64,000 nt of DNA from Bryoerythrophyllum caledonicum (taxonomy: Eukaryota > Streptophyta > Bryopsida > Pottiales > Pottiaceae). The DNA lies in assembly GCA_963971425.1 (NCBI GenBank), contig OZ020519.1:2992028-3056027 (forward strand), written 5' to 3'. The stretch's first letter is position 1; each line of letters begins with the position of its first letter. A program made the position numbers and the translations under genes. Under the pieces are notes generated by a model, which was not told the DNA's origin, ran no database searches, and worked only from the letters and a program-made list of their open reading frames with translations. This document shows positions 1-13,360 of the stretch, piece by piece.

Positions 1-312
1 CGCCTTCCCGTCCTTGGTCTTGTAATTCTTATGCACATTCTCGAATTTCTTCTTGCACTTCTTCGCCGTGCGGCTGTATCCTTGCTCCGCCAGCTTCTTG
101 CAGTCCCACCCCCAAAACCAAGAAATAAATATGACACCAGTCTCAACCAAGAATTCTCACTCAATACTAAGAGCATTAAGAATCACCACCGCTTACCGCA
201 ACACCTCCTCCCACAACGGCCACTTCAGTACCGAATCCCAAAACGTCAAATCCATCTCGGACCGGATCTTGATGAGCGCCAATGTTTCGTGCCGCGGCCA
301 CCGATTGCCGCC
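1..312 (-). pseudogene. GT-2-like trihelix transcription factor, partial and probably broken
   Basis: Read on the minus strand, 312 to 197 encodes the start of a GT-2 type trihelix DNA-binding domain, with RWPRHETLALIKIRSEMD and then LWEEVLR. A donor GTAAGC follows at 196-191. The domain resumes at 97 and runs off the left edge as KLAEQGYSRTAKKCKKKFEN followed by VHKNYKTKDGK. The family binds GT elements in plant promoters in the nucleus. The intron splits the Arg codon before KLAE, but at the required acceptor the sequence reads CAA|G instead of CAG|G, so no canonical AG keeps the frame. In the same frame a TAG lies a few codons upstream of GGNRWPR. Seen: domain halves, donor, wrong acceptor, upstream stop. 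Inferred: a decayed gene, unless a non-canonical site or another upstream exon is used. Confidence 0.75.
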
Positions 313-1250
313 ACTCGTCCTCTATCCCATCGTGGAGAAGGGCAAACGTTGCTCCTCATCGCGGATCCCTCCAACAACCCGGCTCGCCTGTCACCGAGAA
401 GCAGCACCCCTTCTTGGTGTCGCAGTACGATCCCGGCCACTACCACCACCATTCAGGGGTTAATCCAATTCCAACGAGCAATGGAAGAAGCTCAATCGCC
501 TTACGTAGGGTTTTGACTGAGCGGATCAGTACCTGTTGCACCATAAGAAAGTAGTCAAAGCTGTTGTTGTTGTCGGATTTGCGTCAAGAAGCGCGGTCTC
601 TTCTACGAAACGACTTGGATTTGGCATCGTCTCCTAACTCTGCAACAATTAGAAGAAACGCGAGCGCCAGCAGCTTCAAATCCATGGTCCACGAGACGGC
701 AGTACTACTGCTGACGCAAGTGAAATCAACGGCAATGTTGAAACCCTAATGTTGCTGCAAGAAGTCATCCATGAGCACACTAATTGCCACGCACACGTCG
801 TACTACTGCAGTTTCTCAGGGATAAAGATGACATACAGCCTTCACGCCGCTTCTGGATGCGCAATGCGCTTCTGTTTTACAAGCACGTCACATTGACCGC
901 ACTCCTGTGCAAATTCGTCAACAAGGAGGTCAGGGCCACAAACGACGACGATGATGATGCTCCAAAAGCCCTTCTAGAGTGCCAAAATCCTCCAACCAAA
1001 AAAAAAAAAAAAAACAAAACATTGTAAATCCCTTCCCTCATGTCGCGATCCCATCCGATTCCAAAACCCTAACCTGAAGTGCCGAGGAGATCTGGTCAAC
1101 AACCGAAGCCGATAATCGGAAGAAGAGTGGGGAAAAGGGCAAACGTCCAAGCTCTGGCCTAAAGAGAGACGTTGAGGCCAAGATCTGCCCGCCTGCCCAA
1201 AATTTCAAATTCATCAACTCACCCCTCCCTCTCGGATCTCAAAGATGAAA
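313..1250. other. Flank of the trihelix fragment, no supported gene
   Basis: Short open frames on both strands show no recognisable domain and overlap one another. The stretch may hold the 5' part and promoter of the trihelix gene. It has a 16-base A tract near 1000 and an AAACCCTAA at about 1063. Confidence 0.4.
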
Positions 1251-2416
1251 ATAGCTATGGAGTAGGTAAACAATGGTCGAGGTGCGAAAGCATTCATTCC
1301 TACCACACCTTACAGCAATGGATGGAAACAACTCAACCCAACTCTTAGTTAGCCAGTGTGAATAGATTTGCGACTTTTGAGATATTATGAAAATAGGGAC
1401 CACAAGTGGCAGGTACGTATCTCTGAGTGCGAATAGACCTTACTATGGAAATAGAGAGCTTTGTTTGTCGAGAATGGGTCATAGCTTACTATCTACTTTG
1501 AAAATTTGTAGCAATTTCAATATGAAGAAATAAATGGTCACGACAATTGCAATATTCATGAAATCCTATTTTGAATTCCCATAAAAAGTCTTACCATGTA
1601 TACAAACGCTATAAATAGGTCAGCAAGCTTAAGTTGGTGGTTATAGGTCATCCAACGTTAATTGCACTTGCAGAAGTTGACCTGGGTGTCGATCAGATGC
1701 GATGAGTTCAGCGCACTGCTAGTAATAGAATACCACGTTATATCTGACACGTCGCGTTAATCCCCCCCATCAAACTTCTATTTTTGGGGGCCACCGCTGC
1801 CCGTGGCTTGCTGCCCGATGACGGGTCCCTCTCCTCGACAATGGACCCGGGGTCTGGAGCTGGGTTTGGACGGTTGACCCGTTAAAGGGTCTGGATGTCA
1901 GGCCGGGTCCCTTTTTGTACCCGATATCCAAATGATGGGTCCATCCTCGACCATGGACGATATTTTTGTGACAGATGCAATGGATGATATTTGTTGCACT
2001 ACCCAACATAGAGAATATGCTTAGTGGACCCTTTCACCCTAGTGTAGTGCAACTGTAGCTGTAGTGCAAATTGTCATGTTTGTAGGATTGTACTGCGTAG
2101 CGTAGGATTGGGCCCTTTGGGCTATTATGATGTATTGTATAACAATTTCTCCTACAAACAAAGGTGGATATGTAGTGCAACGACAATTTTGTGCTGCCTA
2201 AAATTTCGGATCTGAGAATTTTGAAACTGGTACTACATCCTCCACCTAATGAAGGGATAAATTGATGCTTCGGGCCACTTATTCCACGGTCCTCCATGTT
2301 TCCTAAATCCTGGGGTTTGTCTGAAGCGTAGAGATTCGTTCCTACTGAATGTTCTAGTTTGTAGAGGAGAGGTTGCTAGTTTTCTTTGTTGACATGGTTG
2401 ACGTTTAAGGGTGAAT
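1251..2416. other. Left flank of the MULE-like unit A
   Basis: No gene is supported. The stretch holds one copy of a dispersed repeat (about 1654-1760, related to 20922-21012), a GC-rich patch (1770-1930), and three exact GTAGTGCA motifs at 2044, 2061 and 2172 just upstream of the transposase. I could not identify a terminal inverted repeat for unit A here. Confidence 0.5.
1654..1760 (+). repeat. Dispersed repeat, copy 1
   Basis: The stretch TTAATTGCACTTGCAGAAG ... GATGCGATGAGTTCAGC ... CTGCTAGTAATAGAATACC recurs in the same orientation at about 20922-21012 with point differences. The two copies bracket units A and B as direct repeats about 19 kb apart. I cannot assign them to a family. Confidence 0.6.
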
Positions 2417-5400
2417 ATGGCAACAGAGGGGTCCTCGGTGGTCGAGTTTAGCAGTAGTTGTTCTGGTGAGGATGATACACACTTCGATTCCTTCTATGAG
2501 CGAAACAAAGAATGTTGCATACCATCTCTAATGCGTCACCAGGTACCTGATTTCATTGATCTTACACGCCCTTCCAACTATGAGAGGAAGAATGCCCTAG
2601 GTAGAACTGCGTCAGAAACGCATGAAAGTACAACATTATCAGCCCATAAGCTTAACTATGTCGATCTTGAGGACGAGAGTGACTGTCATGTGCTCCTAGG
2701 TCGATGGAAGCAGAGTCTTCATAACAGAGCGTCATATGTTGATATAAGTTGTGAGAGAGATCCTCTTCCACTCCGAGTAGTTCTGCCAACAGGACCAGAT
2801 CATCACTCTCCTGAGGACGTGCAATCCGTCCGTAGTGTGACAAGTGCTCCAGACCCATCACTACTTGGCGCAATGTTTCCTCTTGAGCATCCTGGGCATA
2901 GTGACTCAATCCGAACTGCGACCTCCCTTGCTTCCACGGGGTCTGAGGATGGAGGTTTAGACTTTCCTGCAGATATATCGTCGTGTTCTACAGAATTGTC
3001 CCAGACAAGTTCAGTTACGTCTACCGATGTATCCTTGGGAGCTCAGTGTCCTCCAACGGCAAGCACGCAACCACTGTATTTTGACCTTTCCTCTAGCAAT
3101 TGTACATCATGTTCATCTTATTGTGACAAACATAAATTAGACGATCCCAGAGGTAGTGAGTATGAAGTAACCTCAAATTCAAACCCTTCCTTCAATCCGA
3201 GAGGGCATGCTGTTGAAGACGTTGTACTGTCAAGCCCTCAGCACAGCCACAAAGAATTCTCTAACGTGAGTAGTGATAGGAATGTCACATTTGTTGAGGG
3301 GAAAACCGTCCCTAAGGGAAAGGCTAGGATCAGTAGAAGTGATAAACCAACAACCAGGCCGCCGTTGAAGAAGGAAAACCAAAAAAAGAGCAAAACCATG
3401 CGGCATATCTTGTCAGAGGATTGGGAGGAGGAGGACATTCCATACCAGGGGCTCGAGCGTGAAGAAGAGTTGGTTAGAGGGCTTCGAGAGATGAAGCAAA
3501 CTCCTCGACCTGGTCCATTTTGTAGGGAGGATCTCACGTGGGAACCAATTTGTATCCAGGGCGGAGGCCGTCATTACATACACGAGGTCGCAGTCATCCC
3601 TTGGAAGAGACTTTCAGACTTCAGGGAGGGCGAGGGACAGGACAAATCGTATCCTTGTAGATTCAACAAGGAGACAGTCTCGAAGAATAAGCCAGGGAGC
3701 TTGGTACTACCAAGGGCTAACAGTGCTGCCAAGGTTATTAAGTAAGTCCCTAGCTTTACCTGAATCTGCTCCTTCGTTGTTTTTGGTTGTAGTGCAACAT
3801 TGTGTATACTGTGTGTCCGGGAATGGATTTAGGGCACCGGGTGTAGTACATCCATTGTATACGTTCAACTCAGAATAGGCTATGTCCTTTCTGTGTAGTG
3901 CATGTAGATCTACTAGTCTTACTAATTGTTTGAACTTGAGCAGGTTCAGCTGTAATTTTGGACCTGAAGATAATTCCCATATTTACATTAAAGACTTGAA
4001 GGGCCTTCTTCAAGCGGAACAGCAAAGGAGGAAGAAGAGGGTTACAATTGCATTAGAGAAGAAGCGCAAAGGGAAGAAGGTTATCCCGGATTTCAATGCA
4101 ATGTCTACTAATAGAAGCACATGGCAGAAGAAGCCACGCATAGGTCAGAAGGCTGCTGGCATGTCCATGAAGCGAGTATGCCAGCGCCATTTCCTGGCAA
4201 AGCAGAACTATATGGACACTACGTTGTGTTAGTTGGTGTACAAGGTTACTGAGCACGTAAACGTGCGTGGTGAGCAGTGCCACGGTGTCACGGTGCCTGG
4301 ATTCAAGCACTCCATGGGAACATCGTTGTCGGATAATATAAAGAACAAACTGGGCAGTATGTTAGACATGGGATTGACTTCTACTCAAGTTATGATCCAA
4401 CACAAGGCATGGGTGATGGAGATGGCGCTGTCGAACGCCCCAGTGAGTAGAGATAAGTTTGTCCAGGCACACGACGTCCGGAACATAGCAAACAAGCGTG
4501 CACAAGAGACTTGGATGAAGCACAAGAAGGAGACCGTTAGCATCAAGCTCTGGAAGGACAAAAACATCAAGGAGGTTTTCTTTTATCAAGAACACGGTCT
4601 GCTCGATATTAACAAGAAGGAACAGGACGATGCCCCCTTCACCCTCGGATTTCAGACAGCCTGGTAGAAGACTATGCTTGTGAAATTTGGCCATCAAAGT
4701 GCTATTTCCATAGACGCCACGTTTGGTACAAGTCACTCCCGGGTAAGCAGAGTTTTAAATAACTTGAGTACCTAGAAATGTTAGTTGGTATATGTGTAGT
4801 GCGAGAAGAGTAGGTGATTACTTACTGTGACTTGTACCTAAACCTTGCTCTGATACCAAACTCCTTGTGCGTTATGATTTAATGCAGTATCCATTGTATA
4901 CCGTTATGGTGTTTGACGAATGGCAGAATGGTATACCGGTTGCTTATTTCATTATCTCTAGTTCCACCGAGAACGCCTTGAAACCTGTGCTACAGGCACT
5001 GAAGGACAAAGCCTTATCTGTCAAACCTGACTGGGAGCCCTCGTCGGTAATTGTGGACAATGCTCAAGCTGAATTCAACGTCCGAGAGTAAGTAAATGTC
5101 TCTCTTTTCATTTCTTTTGAATTTGAAGGATGTGTATTTACTCAATGATCACGTGTAGTGCATCTTTCTCACGACCATACTGCACTACAGGGAGTTGTGG
5201 CCGAGGTCCAAGATCCTACTCTATTTCTCGCATGTTAAGAAGGCATGGGCAGAAAATGCGAAGAGCAAGATAAGTCGGATAGAGGATAGGGCGAATACAC
5301 TGAAGGAGGTTGGAGAAGTTCTGTACGGCAAGAGGTATGTTGTTGGGACAGATCCTGTGGCGTTGGCTAACAAGGAGCTCGACAAGATCAAGGAGCGACG

Positions 5401-6445
5401 CCCTTCGGCTGCTAAGTTCATGAAATACATCGACAAGCACTGGAGAAAGAAGATTGGGATGTGGTGTGCCGCAAATCGGAACGTCCCTCATGCTGGACAG
5501 AACACAAATGCTGGTATTGAGTCTTTCCATGCTAATTTGAAGAGGATTCTGTTGCTGGAGAAGCAAAGATTCGTAGGGCGCCGGTTGGATTGGTTAGCTG
5601 ATGATCTCAAGAATAAAGTTACAGGACACTATTGGTATGCCCGAGCCTTGAAGGAGTTCGGTTTTATTCGCAATATCAAACAGGAGTTTCTCATTGCCAA
5701 TGCAATCCTCCTTGCCTATGGGATCCCGGACTCGTATGTTTACATGAATCCAGAGGGGGAAGATATTATGTTGGTGGTTTCTATTGAGAATTATCCCAAA
5801 ATTTGGACAGTATATGGAACCGACACTGAGTGGGCACAATGTGACTATTTTATTGGACAACAGAACACTATGTGCAAGCATGTTATGAAGGTTTTTCTTA
5901 TGAAACATCCTGAAATTGATGAAGGACTGATTCTTAGGGAAGCTGGGACAAGGTGTGGGATTGAGAGGACCATTCCAATGGTGGATGCGTTTCGATCCAA
6001 GGGAGACTACATTGACGATGAGGAGGAGGATCTGCCAAGCCTCCCGGAGGAGGACAAAGCCTGTGCTGCGTGTCTGTTAGATAGAGGCCATGCCGGGCTG
6101 CACAGCAATCAAGCGGGTCTTGGAACGGAGTCTAATCCAATTGTTCCCCGAGATGTATCTCAGCCACAGGAGTACAAGTCTAAAGAGATACTGTGGAAAT
6201 GCTTTGGTACTAAAGAAAATCCAATTGTCCTAAACCCCGTTCCCCAGCCACATAGCGAAAAAGCTAAACAGGACGACCCTGTGGAACTGATAAAGGATCT
6301 CCTTTGCACAGCAGGGAAGCACACTGGAATTCACCACCACTTGGTAGCTGATTTGAAGAACATACGTGGAAAGTACAGGAAGATGATAGCACTTGGAATT
6401 GCATGCAACGAGGTGAAGGACACCACCCCAACATTCCCCCTGTGA
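2417..6445 (+). pseudogene. MULE (Mutator-like) transposase with SWIM finger, two in-frame TAG stops
   Basis: Four exons can be read: 2417-3741, 3944-4742, 4888-5087 and 5191-6445, all with GT/AG borders (donors GTAAGT, GTAAGC, GTAAGT; the last acceptor is within TGCACTACAG). Exon 1 encodes a Ser- and charge-rich, probably disordered leader of about 440 residues. The MULE catalytic triad is visible: Asp in SIDATFGTS (codon 4712), Asp in IVDNAQAEF (codon 5055) and Glu in NAGIESFHANLKR (codon 5519). A SWIM-type zinc site (CDYFIGQQNTMCKHVMK) lies at about 5840-5890. MULE transposases cut and paste DNA in the nucleus. Two TAG codons (4230-4232 and 4665-4667) interrupt exon 2 in frame, so this copy probably makes no full protein. 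It converges on the Ulp1-type gene at 6817-10747. GTAGTGCA motifs lie in its leader and introns. Confidence 0.85.
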
Positions 6446-6816
6446 GAAGGTGATTGGTCGTTGAAAAGGAAACCGGGTAGACTAGAATTACCTAGGGCCG
6501 GTAAGCGTCGCAGAGGTTAGAAGGCAACCCTCAGTGACTAGAAACCGGATTCTTGTAGTGCGATACAATGTAGTGCGAGTAATATTTTACACTACATAAA
6601 AGTACATGCAATTTACTATAACAGAGGCATAGAGTCAGATGAAGTAGAAGGTGGTCACTGCTCAGACTTCCACATTTTTTTAACATTGCGTGGAAAATAA
6701 ATACATGACAGAGTATCATTGTTGTCTGTGCATCCTTCCCCCCTAGCTATCGTGAAGACATCCCACTAAGACTTTAAAACCAATCTCAGATGTTGTGTAC
6801 GCATGAAACCTCTGAC
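6446..6816. other. Spacer between convergent genes of unit A
   Basis: There is no coding signal. Two close variants of the GTAGTGCA motif (GTAGTGCG) lie near 6555 and 6573. The spacer presumably holds the 3' ends of both convergent genes. Confidence 0.4.
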
Positions 6817-9800
6817 TTACAGGCACACACTCTTGATGTAAGATCCTCGTCTGAACATAAGCCCATGTAGCTTACGACCTCCATGGAAAGTGGATGTGTC
6901 TGCGACACCTGAGTCAAACTTGAGGAATCCACAGCTTGACAATATAGCTAAGCTCCAGTGCGTGCTGTCGACGATGGGAACTATGACCGTTCTAGCCTTC
7001 ATCCGTTTAAATCCCGATTTCTTACTATAAAATCTTTGTAGTGCGTCAGTTGAGTTACTTCCGTTGATGAAGGTACGAAGGCTAGTTCCTATCAGAGAAT
7101 TGCATAGCAAAACCTCGTCATGAAGGTATGCCTGAAACCAAATACAAAAGAAATCCATGAGAGGCGTAGTGAGCAATCCCTCTTAAGAATCTAGGACTTC
7201 CATGTCTGGTATTGGGCGTAGGATTGTACTGCCCAAATCAAAAAGGAACTCCAAATGTCCCCTACTTGTGTCGCCATGCGCAAGTCTTATACGGTCCATC
7301 ATCAGTTTATGGCAGATGAATCCATTGGGGTCATAAATAGTGCTATTGCTGTGCTCCCGGGGGGGGTCTTGTCCAGCAATGTCATTGATCTCTGCTCCTC
7401 GCACACGTCATTGGATGAAACTAGATTCAATGCACGAATAGGGGAGAGCATTGAACGCCCACGGCGTGGACCCAACCTAAAATCAATATGGGTTGGAGTC
7501 TTCCTAAACCAGCCTGATCCAGCCCCCATGATTGGCGGCGATGGGTTTCTTATATGTAAGGAAAGAAGCTCTCTCTCCCTCACACCTTGGTCCTCGTCTG
7601 GGTGCCTCGTCTTAGGTATGCTGGAAAGTGTTCATGCGACTACCAATGTAACCATATCTAAGGACGTGGACTGTTGTTGACCAGCAAGTCTATCCACGGT
7701 CTTCTCCCTTGGGTCCACAACTTCCAGCGGTATGACATTGGCAGTAAGGATGGTTGGTGAGAGAGGCGTTTCATCCTGTCATGGGAAATCCAACTCTGTG
7801 AAAGTGCGTTGGAGCTCCTTGTCACGAAGCTCCAGAAGCAACTGTACCATGCAACATACGGGCTCCCTCAACTCCTCAGGGACTGGTTCTTGATTGTCCA
7901 AGCCCAGCATCAACCATCCGATGTCCACATCCTCGTGTATACATAACATCTTCAACATCACCTGTAGTGCAAGAACAATCACATTATACGCTATGTAAAT
8001 ATCCACTGCAGGGAAGCTCTTACTGTATGCTATGTAAATGATAACCAAATATCCTAGAAGGTGTTCTTACCTCGTTGCAATGAAGGCGCAGAGTTGTAGG
8101 ATCGTCTAGTCTACAAACCCACCACATGGCGGCAAGCTCAGCAGAACTTCTTCCCGTTCTGTGCAGATCTACTATTGCTCGGCGTGCAACACGGTTAAGA
8201 AACTGCTCTATCACCTGGAGTACATCGTCCTGGTTCCACCCTTCAAAGCCCATTAGTCCTAGCATGTCTCCCCAACAGCGACGAAGTGGAGCGTAGAAAC
8301 CACCGAAAATACATGGGAAAAGTGCCCAGCCAATGTCAACAACATCTTGGGCACATGCCGAGAGGCGTTTCGACTCTACTTCATCCTTGGCTATAGCAAG
8401 TATATTTGCTCTTGTCATGCCCGTAACTGGATGAGAAATTGGCGCTCGCCGTCCAAGTGAAATGCGGCCGTATAACTTGAGGGCACGGAAAATATGGGGA
8501 CAATCCAGCTCCAGCGACATAGGCTCCACCTTCACATCCGACTGTAGTGCAGCAAGTATACAGTCTAACTCTTCCTGCGTATGAGACCAAGGACGTGGCG
8601 GCAGTCCTGGAGATCCTTCCTTGCATAAAATTCGAAACATGGGGGACCATCCCCAGTCCCTGTCCTCCAAACACATTTCTCTTTCGCAGTCGTACAGCCG
8701 GAGCTGGCCTAGAATATGTGACTTGCGTCGATCCTGTAGTGCAATTTCCGCATTGAGTCGTTTGGAGACATACAACGCCTTGTCCTTGAGATACTTCAGG
8801 TACTGCTCCAGCTTGGTAAGTTCATTGTTTCTTCCATCGTGGTTTATCAACTCAATGTAAGGATTCCAGGGCTTCACAGACATCATGATGAAGTTCACTT
8901 CTTCTTCATGTAGTGCGTCACGTTCCCCCGAAGCCTGCAATACATAAAGCGTCACAATCCAGACATTCTTGCTTGCACTATAGGACTGTGAGATTAAGAA
9001 AGTGAAATGAAACCAAAGTCAAGGTGGGTCCTACACGCGCGTACATGTGCTTCTTTCCATGCTACCCATGGGCCTATAGAGGCAAGTATGCGGCCTCCCA
9101 GCTCGTCTCGTGATTCTAGTATTCGAAGCTCGACCATGCCTTCTTCATGGTTGTATAGGAGCCTACGATCAATGATAGTGCTAGCTGGTGATTCCTGGAT
9201 CAGGTGATATAGCCCGAGAGTGCTCTGTACCTGGGGAGGGGGGCCAATATTCGGATACGTGTTCTCCACCGTCAGAGAGGCTGCGTAACGTTGGGCTTCT
9301 TCCAGTACTTCTTCTCGCGTAGAATCAACAAAAAACGTATACGACGATATAGGCGCATCTTTATGCACTACATCGGACTGAAGGGCTCCCTTTTGCGGCC
9401 CAACCCATGCAAAGGTATGAAATCGGGATGTGTACTCAGGATCTTCTGAATGTAGATTAGTGGAGTTGGGATTCTCTCGCATCCGTGAGAGCACCTCTTC
9501 TTCAGCCTCTTGGTCCTTTTTCCTCTTGCGTGCGCCTGCCAACGAAGTACTCTTCTTCCTGGCAGGACCTTTAAGATCTCCTTTAGGATGTGCAGAAGCA
9601 CGCGGCGACTCATCGCGATCTCGTTTGGAATACCTAACCTGAAAAACCGGCTCCCCCGTATCAGAAGATTCTCGGTCGGCCTGCACTACAGTCTTGCTAT
9701 CCCTAGTGAACTTGTCCTGCACTACCGTGGTCCTCTCCCTCTCAACCGGAGCCTTTACTACGCAATCTTTCTTCTTGTACACCTTTGTCACCTGTGGCTG

Positions 9801-10747
9801 TTGAGTAGTGCAAGGTCCCTCCTTCCGTGGCCTCTCCTTGGAAAGAACTACATCCTTACATGTCCCCCGACTGGTTTCCTTAAGAGACTCTTTAACCTTT
9901 TTGGTCTTCGGCTGCACTACAGGGGGTAGTTGTACCCTCGGGTTCCATGGACGGCGTCCTTCTTTCTCTGGGAATTTCAAACCTACTTCCTGCAGGATAT
10001 CTTTAAGCACGTGCTGTTCACTCTGAGTAAACGTTGGATACATTTTCAACACTCCAGTTCCAACTTCCCTACACTTATCACACTGATCCTTATAACGATG
10101 ATACGAAATTGCATTCTTGTCGCTAAAGTCTTCATGACAATACTTGCACCAATAGTAATAGCGCTTCTCGTGCCCAGGGTTCTCATAGAAGTGATAACGG
10201 CATGTGTAGTGCGCTTCGACTACCAGACTTTTGTATTCCTGTTCAGTATAAAGACATGCGCATGGAACTCTACCCTACTTCAGCTCTGCTCTATAGACCC
10301 TCTCGCCTCCAATTGTATACCCCTGCAACATGGAACGCAGCCCCTCAGAGACCCACACCAAATTTTAGTACAACATTGAGTGCAAACTACAATGACGTGC
10401 TACAGGTTATTCTGCTAATTGTGACATACCTCTTGCAAACCTTGCACTCCGTTTAGCAGTAGCATCTTCCACGTCGCAAGTCTCAGCCCATCTATAAGGC
10501 GCCTGTCCTCGTTGACAACCAATTTTTCATCCTCATGGAAATGAATTCTGGGACCTGACACACCAACACCTAGGAAAGATATGGAGCCAGTGCTTATGGC
10601 TAGGGGCAATTGTGGTCTACTGTCAACTGTAGCCCCGCTACATCTTCCGCCCTGTTTGGACCGTCCCGGCACAGGTTCTTCAAATACAAGGTCCGTATAT
10701 GTAGAAGCATCGCTGTCTTCTCCAACACTGTTTCGCAGCCCCAACAA
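6817..10747 (-). pseudogene. Zinc-finger/Ulp1 (C48 protease)-like gene of unit A, decayed
   Basis: Exon-sized blocks on the minus strand run 10747-~10429, ~10380-8994, 8955-8020, ~7970-7779, 7404-7183 and 7176-6817. Order: an acidic leader; a zinc-finger-like CKYC...HRYKDQCDKC segment near 10100; a basic, proline-rich stretch (about 9990-9500); a conserved unknown region containing HPVTGMTRANIL and SACAQDVVDIGW; and an Ulp1-type protease end with HWSLAIL and FLKFDSG. It is collinear with the gene at 13854-18791. An in-frame TAG lies at 10277-10275, where the B copy has CAA/CAG-type Gln. The protease ends at 6817 before the Gln/Cys box, so the nucleophile is missing. Ulp1-like domains are known cargo of some plant MULEs (Kaonashi type). 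Cleavage of SUMO or a similar modifier would be the family role, but this copy should be inactive. Exon borders are approximate. Confidence 0.7.
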
Positions 10748-11760
10748 TGGTTCAATCGTTGCATCAATACTAGTTTCTCCTACAGCGAACTGTTGTGACC
10801 TTGCCCTTGTAACTCTACGGTTGTTATCTACGGTACATCAGAAAAAGAGAGAAGACCCACATTCAGCAAAGAGCTGTTCTGGAGCAAAACAACAATGAAG
10901 AACCCTGCTGAAGCAAAACGATCTCATTGCAACCCAGACAACGCTGTTAAAACTTTCTGCAACTCCATTCGGACCTCCTCCTCCCTGCCTCAACGGGAGG
11001 CCCCAACATTCACTAGTAACCCTAACCCAATACAAGAAGAAACTCATCTGCAAGCTCCGGTGACGAATCACAATACCCAACACTTAAATTCTTGGCGCAA
11101 CACCTGTCTACCCAAATCAGACATTCAACATGCCTTACCTCAACAACCCACCTGCAAGAAATGAAGCTACACAAAAGGAAAATACAAAGGCGCACTCATC
11201 CCTAACCCCTGCTTCTGGAATTTCTATCACTCACCTGATTCCATCCCGTCGTCTTAATCTTCACAGAGAACTCCGCGACAACCATCGCCGCGCCTCTGTC
11301 CCCTCTACAACGATGCTACCTGAGGGATTACACCTAGGATTGTAGGATCGCGCTAAGGTCCCCGCCCCCCGCGCCAGCGCTGCTCCAAAACGAGGTCGCC
11401 CCACATCCTGCTTGGCAAAGGTGCGACTCATGTCTCCAATGAAGAGACCACCTCCGTTGGAGCTAAGCAGGCCTTCCTGCGAGGAGCAGCACAAGGCAGG
11501 GCTATAAAGGCGAATGACTATATCAAGTAGCCATCCGCCGAGACAGGTGGTGGCTTTTATAATTTTCCGAAGTCACGGTTGGATGTCTCCCAGCCTTGTA
11601 GGGAAATCCCTGATTCTCACTGACACTTCCACACCCTTCACGCTTTTAAAGAAAATAACCACCGCCAAGATTCCAATAAAAAGTAGGCCTCCAGACTTTG
11701 GAAACCATATGTTCATATGTTTAAATTTCTGCAATTGCCCAAGGTCATGAGAGTACATAT
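10748..11760. other. 5' flank of the unit A Ulp1-type gene
   Basis: No recognisable domain on either strand. The sequence is CA-rich up to 11200, GC-rich around 11360-11400, and has a TATA-like CTATAAAG at 11502 on the plus strand. The right end of unit A is probably within or just beyond this stretch, but no terminal inverted repeat was found. Confidence 0.35.
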
Positions 11761-13360
11761 GAGGAAACGATCATTAAAACCTATGCATGCTATATATTAT
11801 TTACCAAAAATAATGTCATTTTCAATTAGATGTTTCCAAAAAATATATATATATATAAATATAATCATATTAAGCTTCTAACTAGATTGTAAAGTTAATC
11901 AAGTAACACATGTTCGTTCATATATTGATATATTGTTGATAATTCATCTGTAATTTATGGAATACCAATTGTTGTTGAATTCTCTTGACTTCCTATTGGT
12001 TTTTTTTATTTCACCCTTTTAATTTTGGGTATTTTATGTTGTCTGGTATTCTTTCTTAGGTACTTGCGCAATTCCGTTACTATTTACTATTTTCTTAGTG
12101 TCCTCAATTATTATTCTTGTCTATGTTCTCATTTGTTGTCTTGCAAAGCTTAAGATTAGTCATTGATTTGTTTATCCATCTATATATATACGACTATATA
12201 TATATGATATATATATAGTATAGAATTTTTTTTTCATGAAATAAATTGCTTGTGTATTATATTTATTAAGTATATTATTTTATATTGTACTTCTTTATTT
12301 ATTGTTTTACTTGTATTATTTTTTGTTATCCGTTATGATTTTCTAGTTTATTTACTTCCTTATATAGCCACTTATCTTTTATCCAAGGTATCTCTTTATT
12401 TTTTTATCATCTCAAGTTTATATCTTGTTTTTGTAGTAGTCCATTATCTTATCTTTAAGAACGTTCATAAATAAATGTTATACTTTTCAATCCTTTTAAT
12501 TGCCTTCAATTTATCTTTTAAAAATTTTATTCCTGTTATTTGTTTCTTATTAGTTTTTATTTACTTCTCCATTTTACCCTTCTTTTTAATGCTTTATCTT
12601 TGTCTTTGTGTCATCTGAAGTTTCCCTTTTTTTTTAAAAACCCATTATCTAACCTTTATCTTTACTTATAATTTAACGATTTTTTTTTAATCTTTAAATT
12701 GCGACCGATTTATCCCTTTGAGTTTTTTTTTCTCGTACTTCTTATTTAACTTATCTATTCTCAAGTTTCTCCTCTATTACTTTCCCTACTTTCTCTTTTT
12801 TTTTTTGCTATTTTTTTTATCCTTTATCATCTGAAGTTTACATCTTATGTTTAAAGTTTTTATTTCAATCTACTTTCTTATGATTCAAATTTTTGTTTTT
12901 GCTTACGTCATTTGAATCTTCTCTTTGATGATATTCCTTGGTTTACATATATTCTCATATAATTTGTTTTGTATTTTCTTATTCATTTATTGGTGTTTTC
13001 TAGACTGTGTCTTTCATATTTCTTTCTTCTTCTTGCTATTCTTTTAATCTTTTATCTTTTAATTTTGTATTCTGCATTTGTTTTTTTTTTCAATTCTCTC
13101 TAATTCAAATCCTTTTACTTCTAATTTTCTTTTCTCAACATTCATCCAGTCAAATTTTCCTTCTAATTTATCCTTTGTAATTGTTTTCCTCCTTTTTTTG
13201 ATTTCTTTCCCTCTTATGTCCTGATATAGTCCCATAATATTTTTTTTCATTTTTCATATGTTTTCTAATGTGGTTATTTGTTTGCACCAAAGTCTTTAAC
13301 GTTAGTAACCATATAGTTTTTTTTTTTTAAATCATTCTTTTTTATTTGTGAAATTATAAT
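11761..13360. repeat. AT-rich, T-biased low-complexity tract
   Basis: The plus strand is strongly T/pyrimidine-rich for about 1.4 kb (from about 11990), with many T runs and short words such as TTTATCTTTTAA. It is preceded by TATATA runs at 11845 and 12181-12225. Short open frames here are compositional artefacts. It separates units A and B. Confidence 0.7.

Noticed and set aside
51..560. Plus-strand open frames over the trihelix fragment
   Set aside because: The minus strand carries the recognisable trihelix domain; plus frames show no domain.
2000..11760. Terminal inverted repeats of MULE unit A
   Set aside because: I searched both flanks by eye and found only short AGGATTGTA-type similarities, too weak to define ends.
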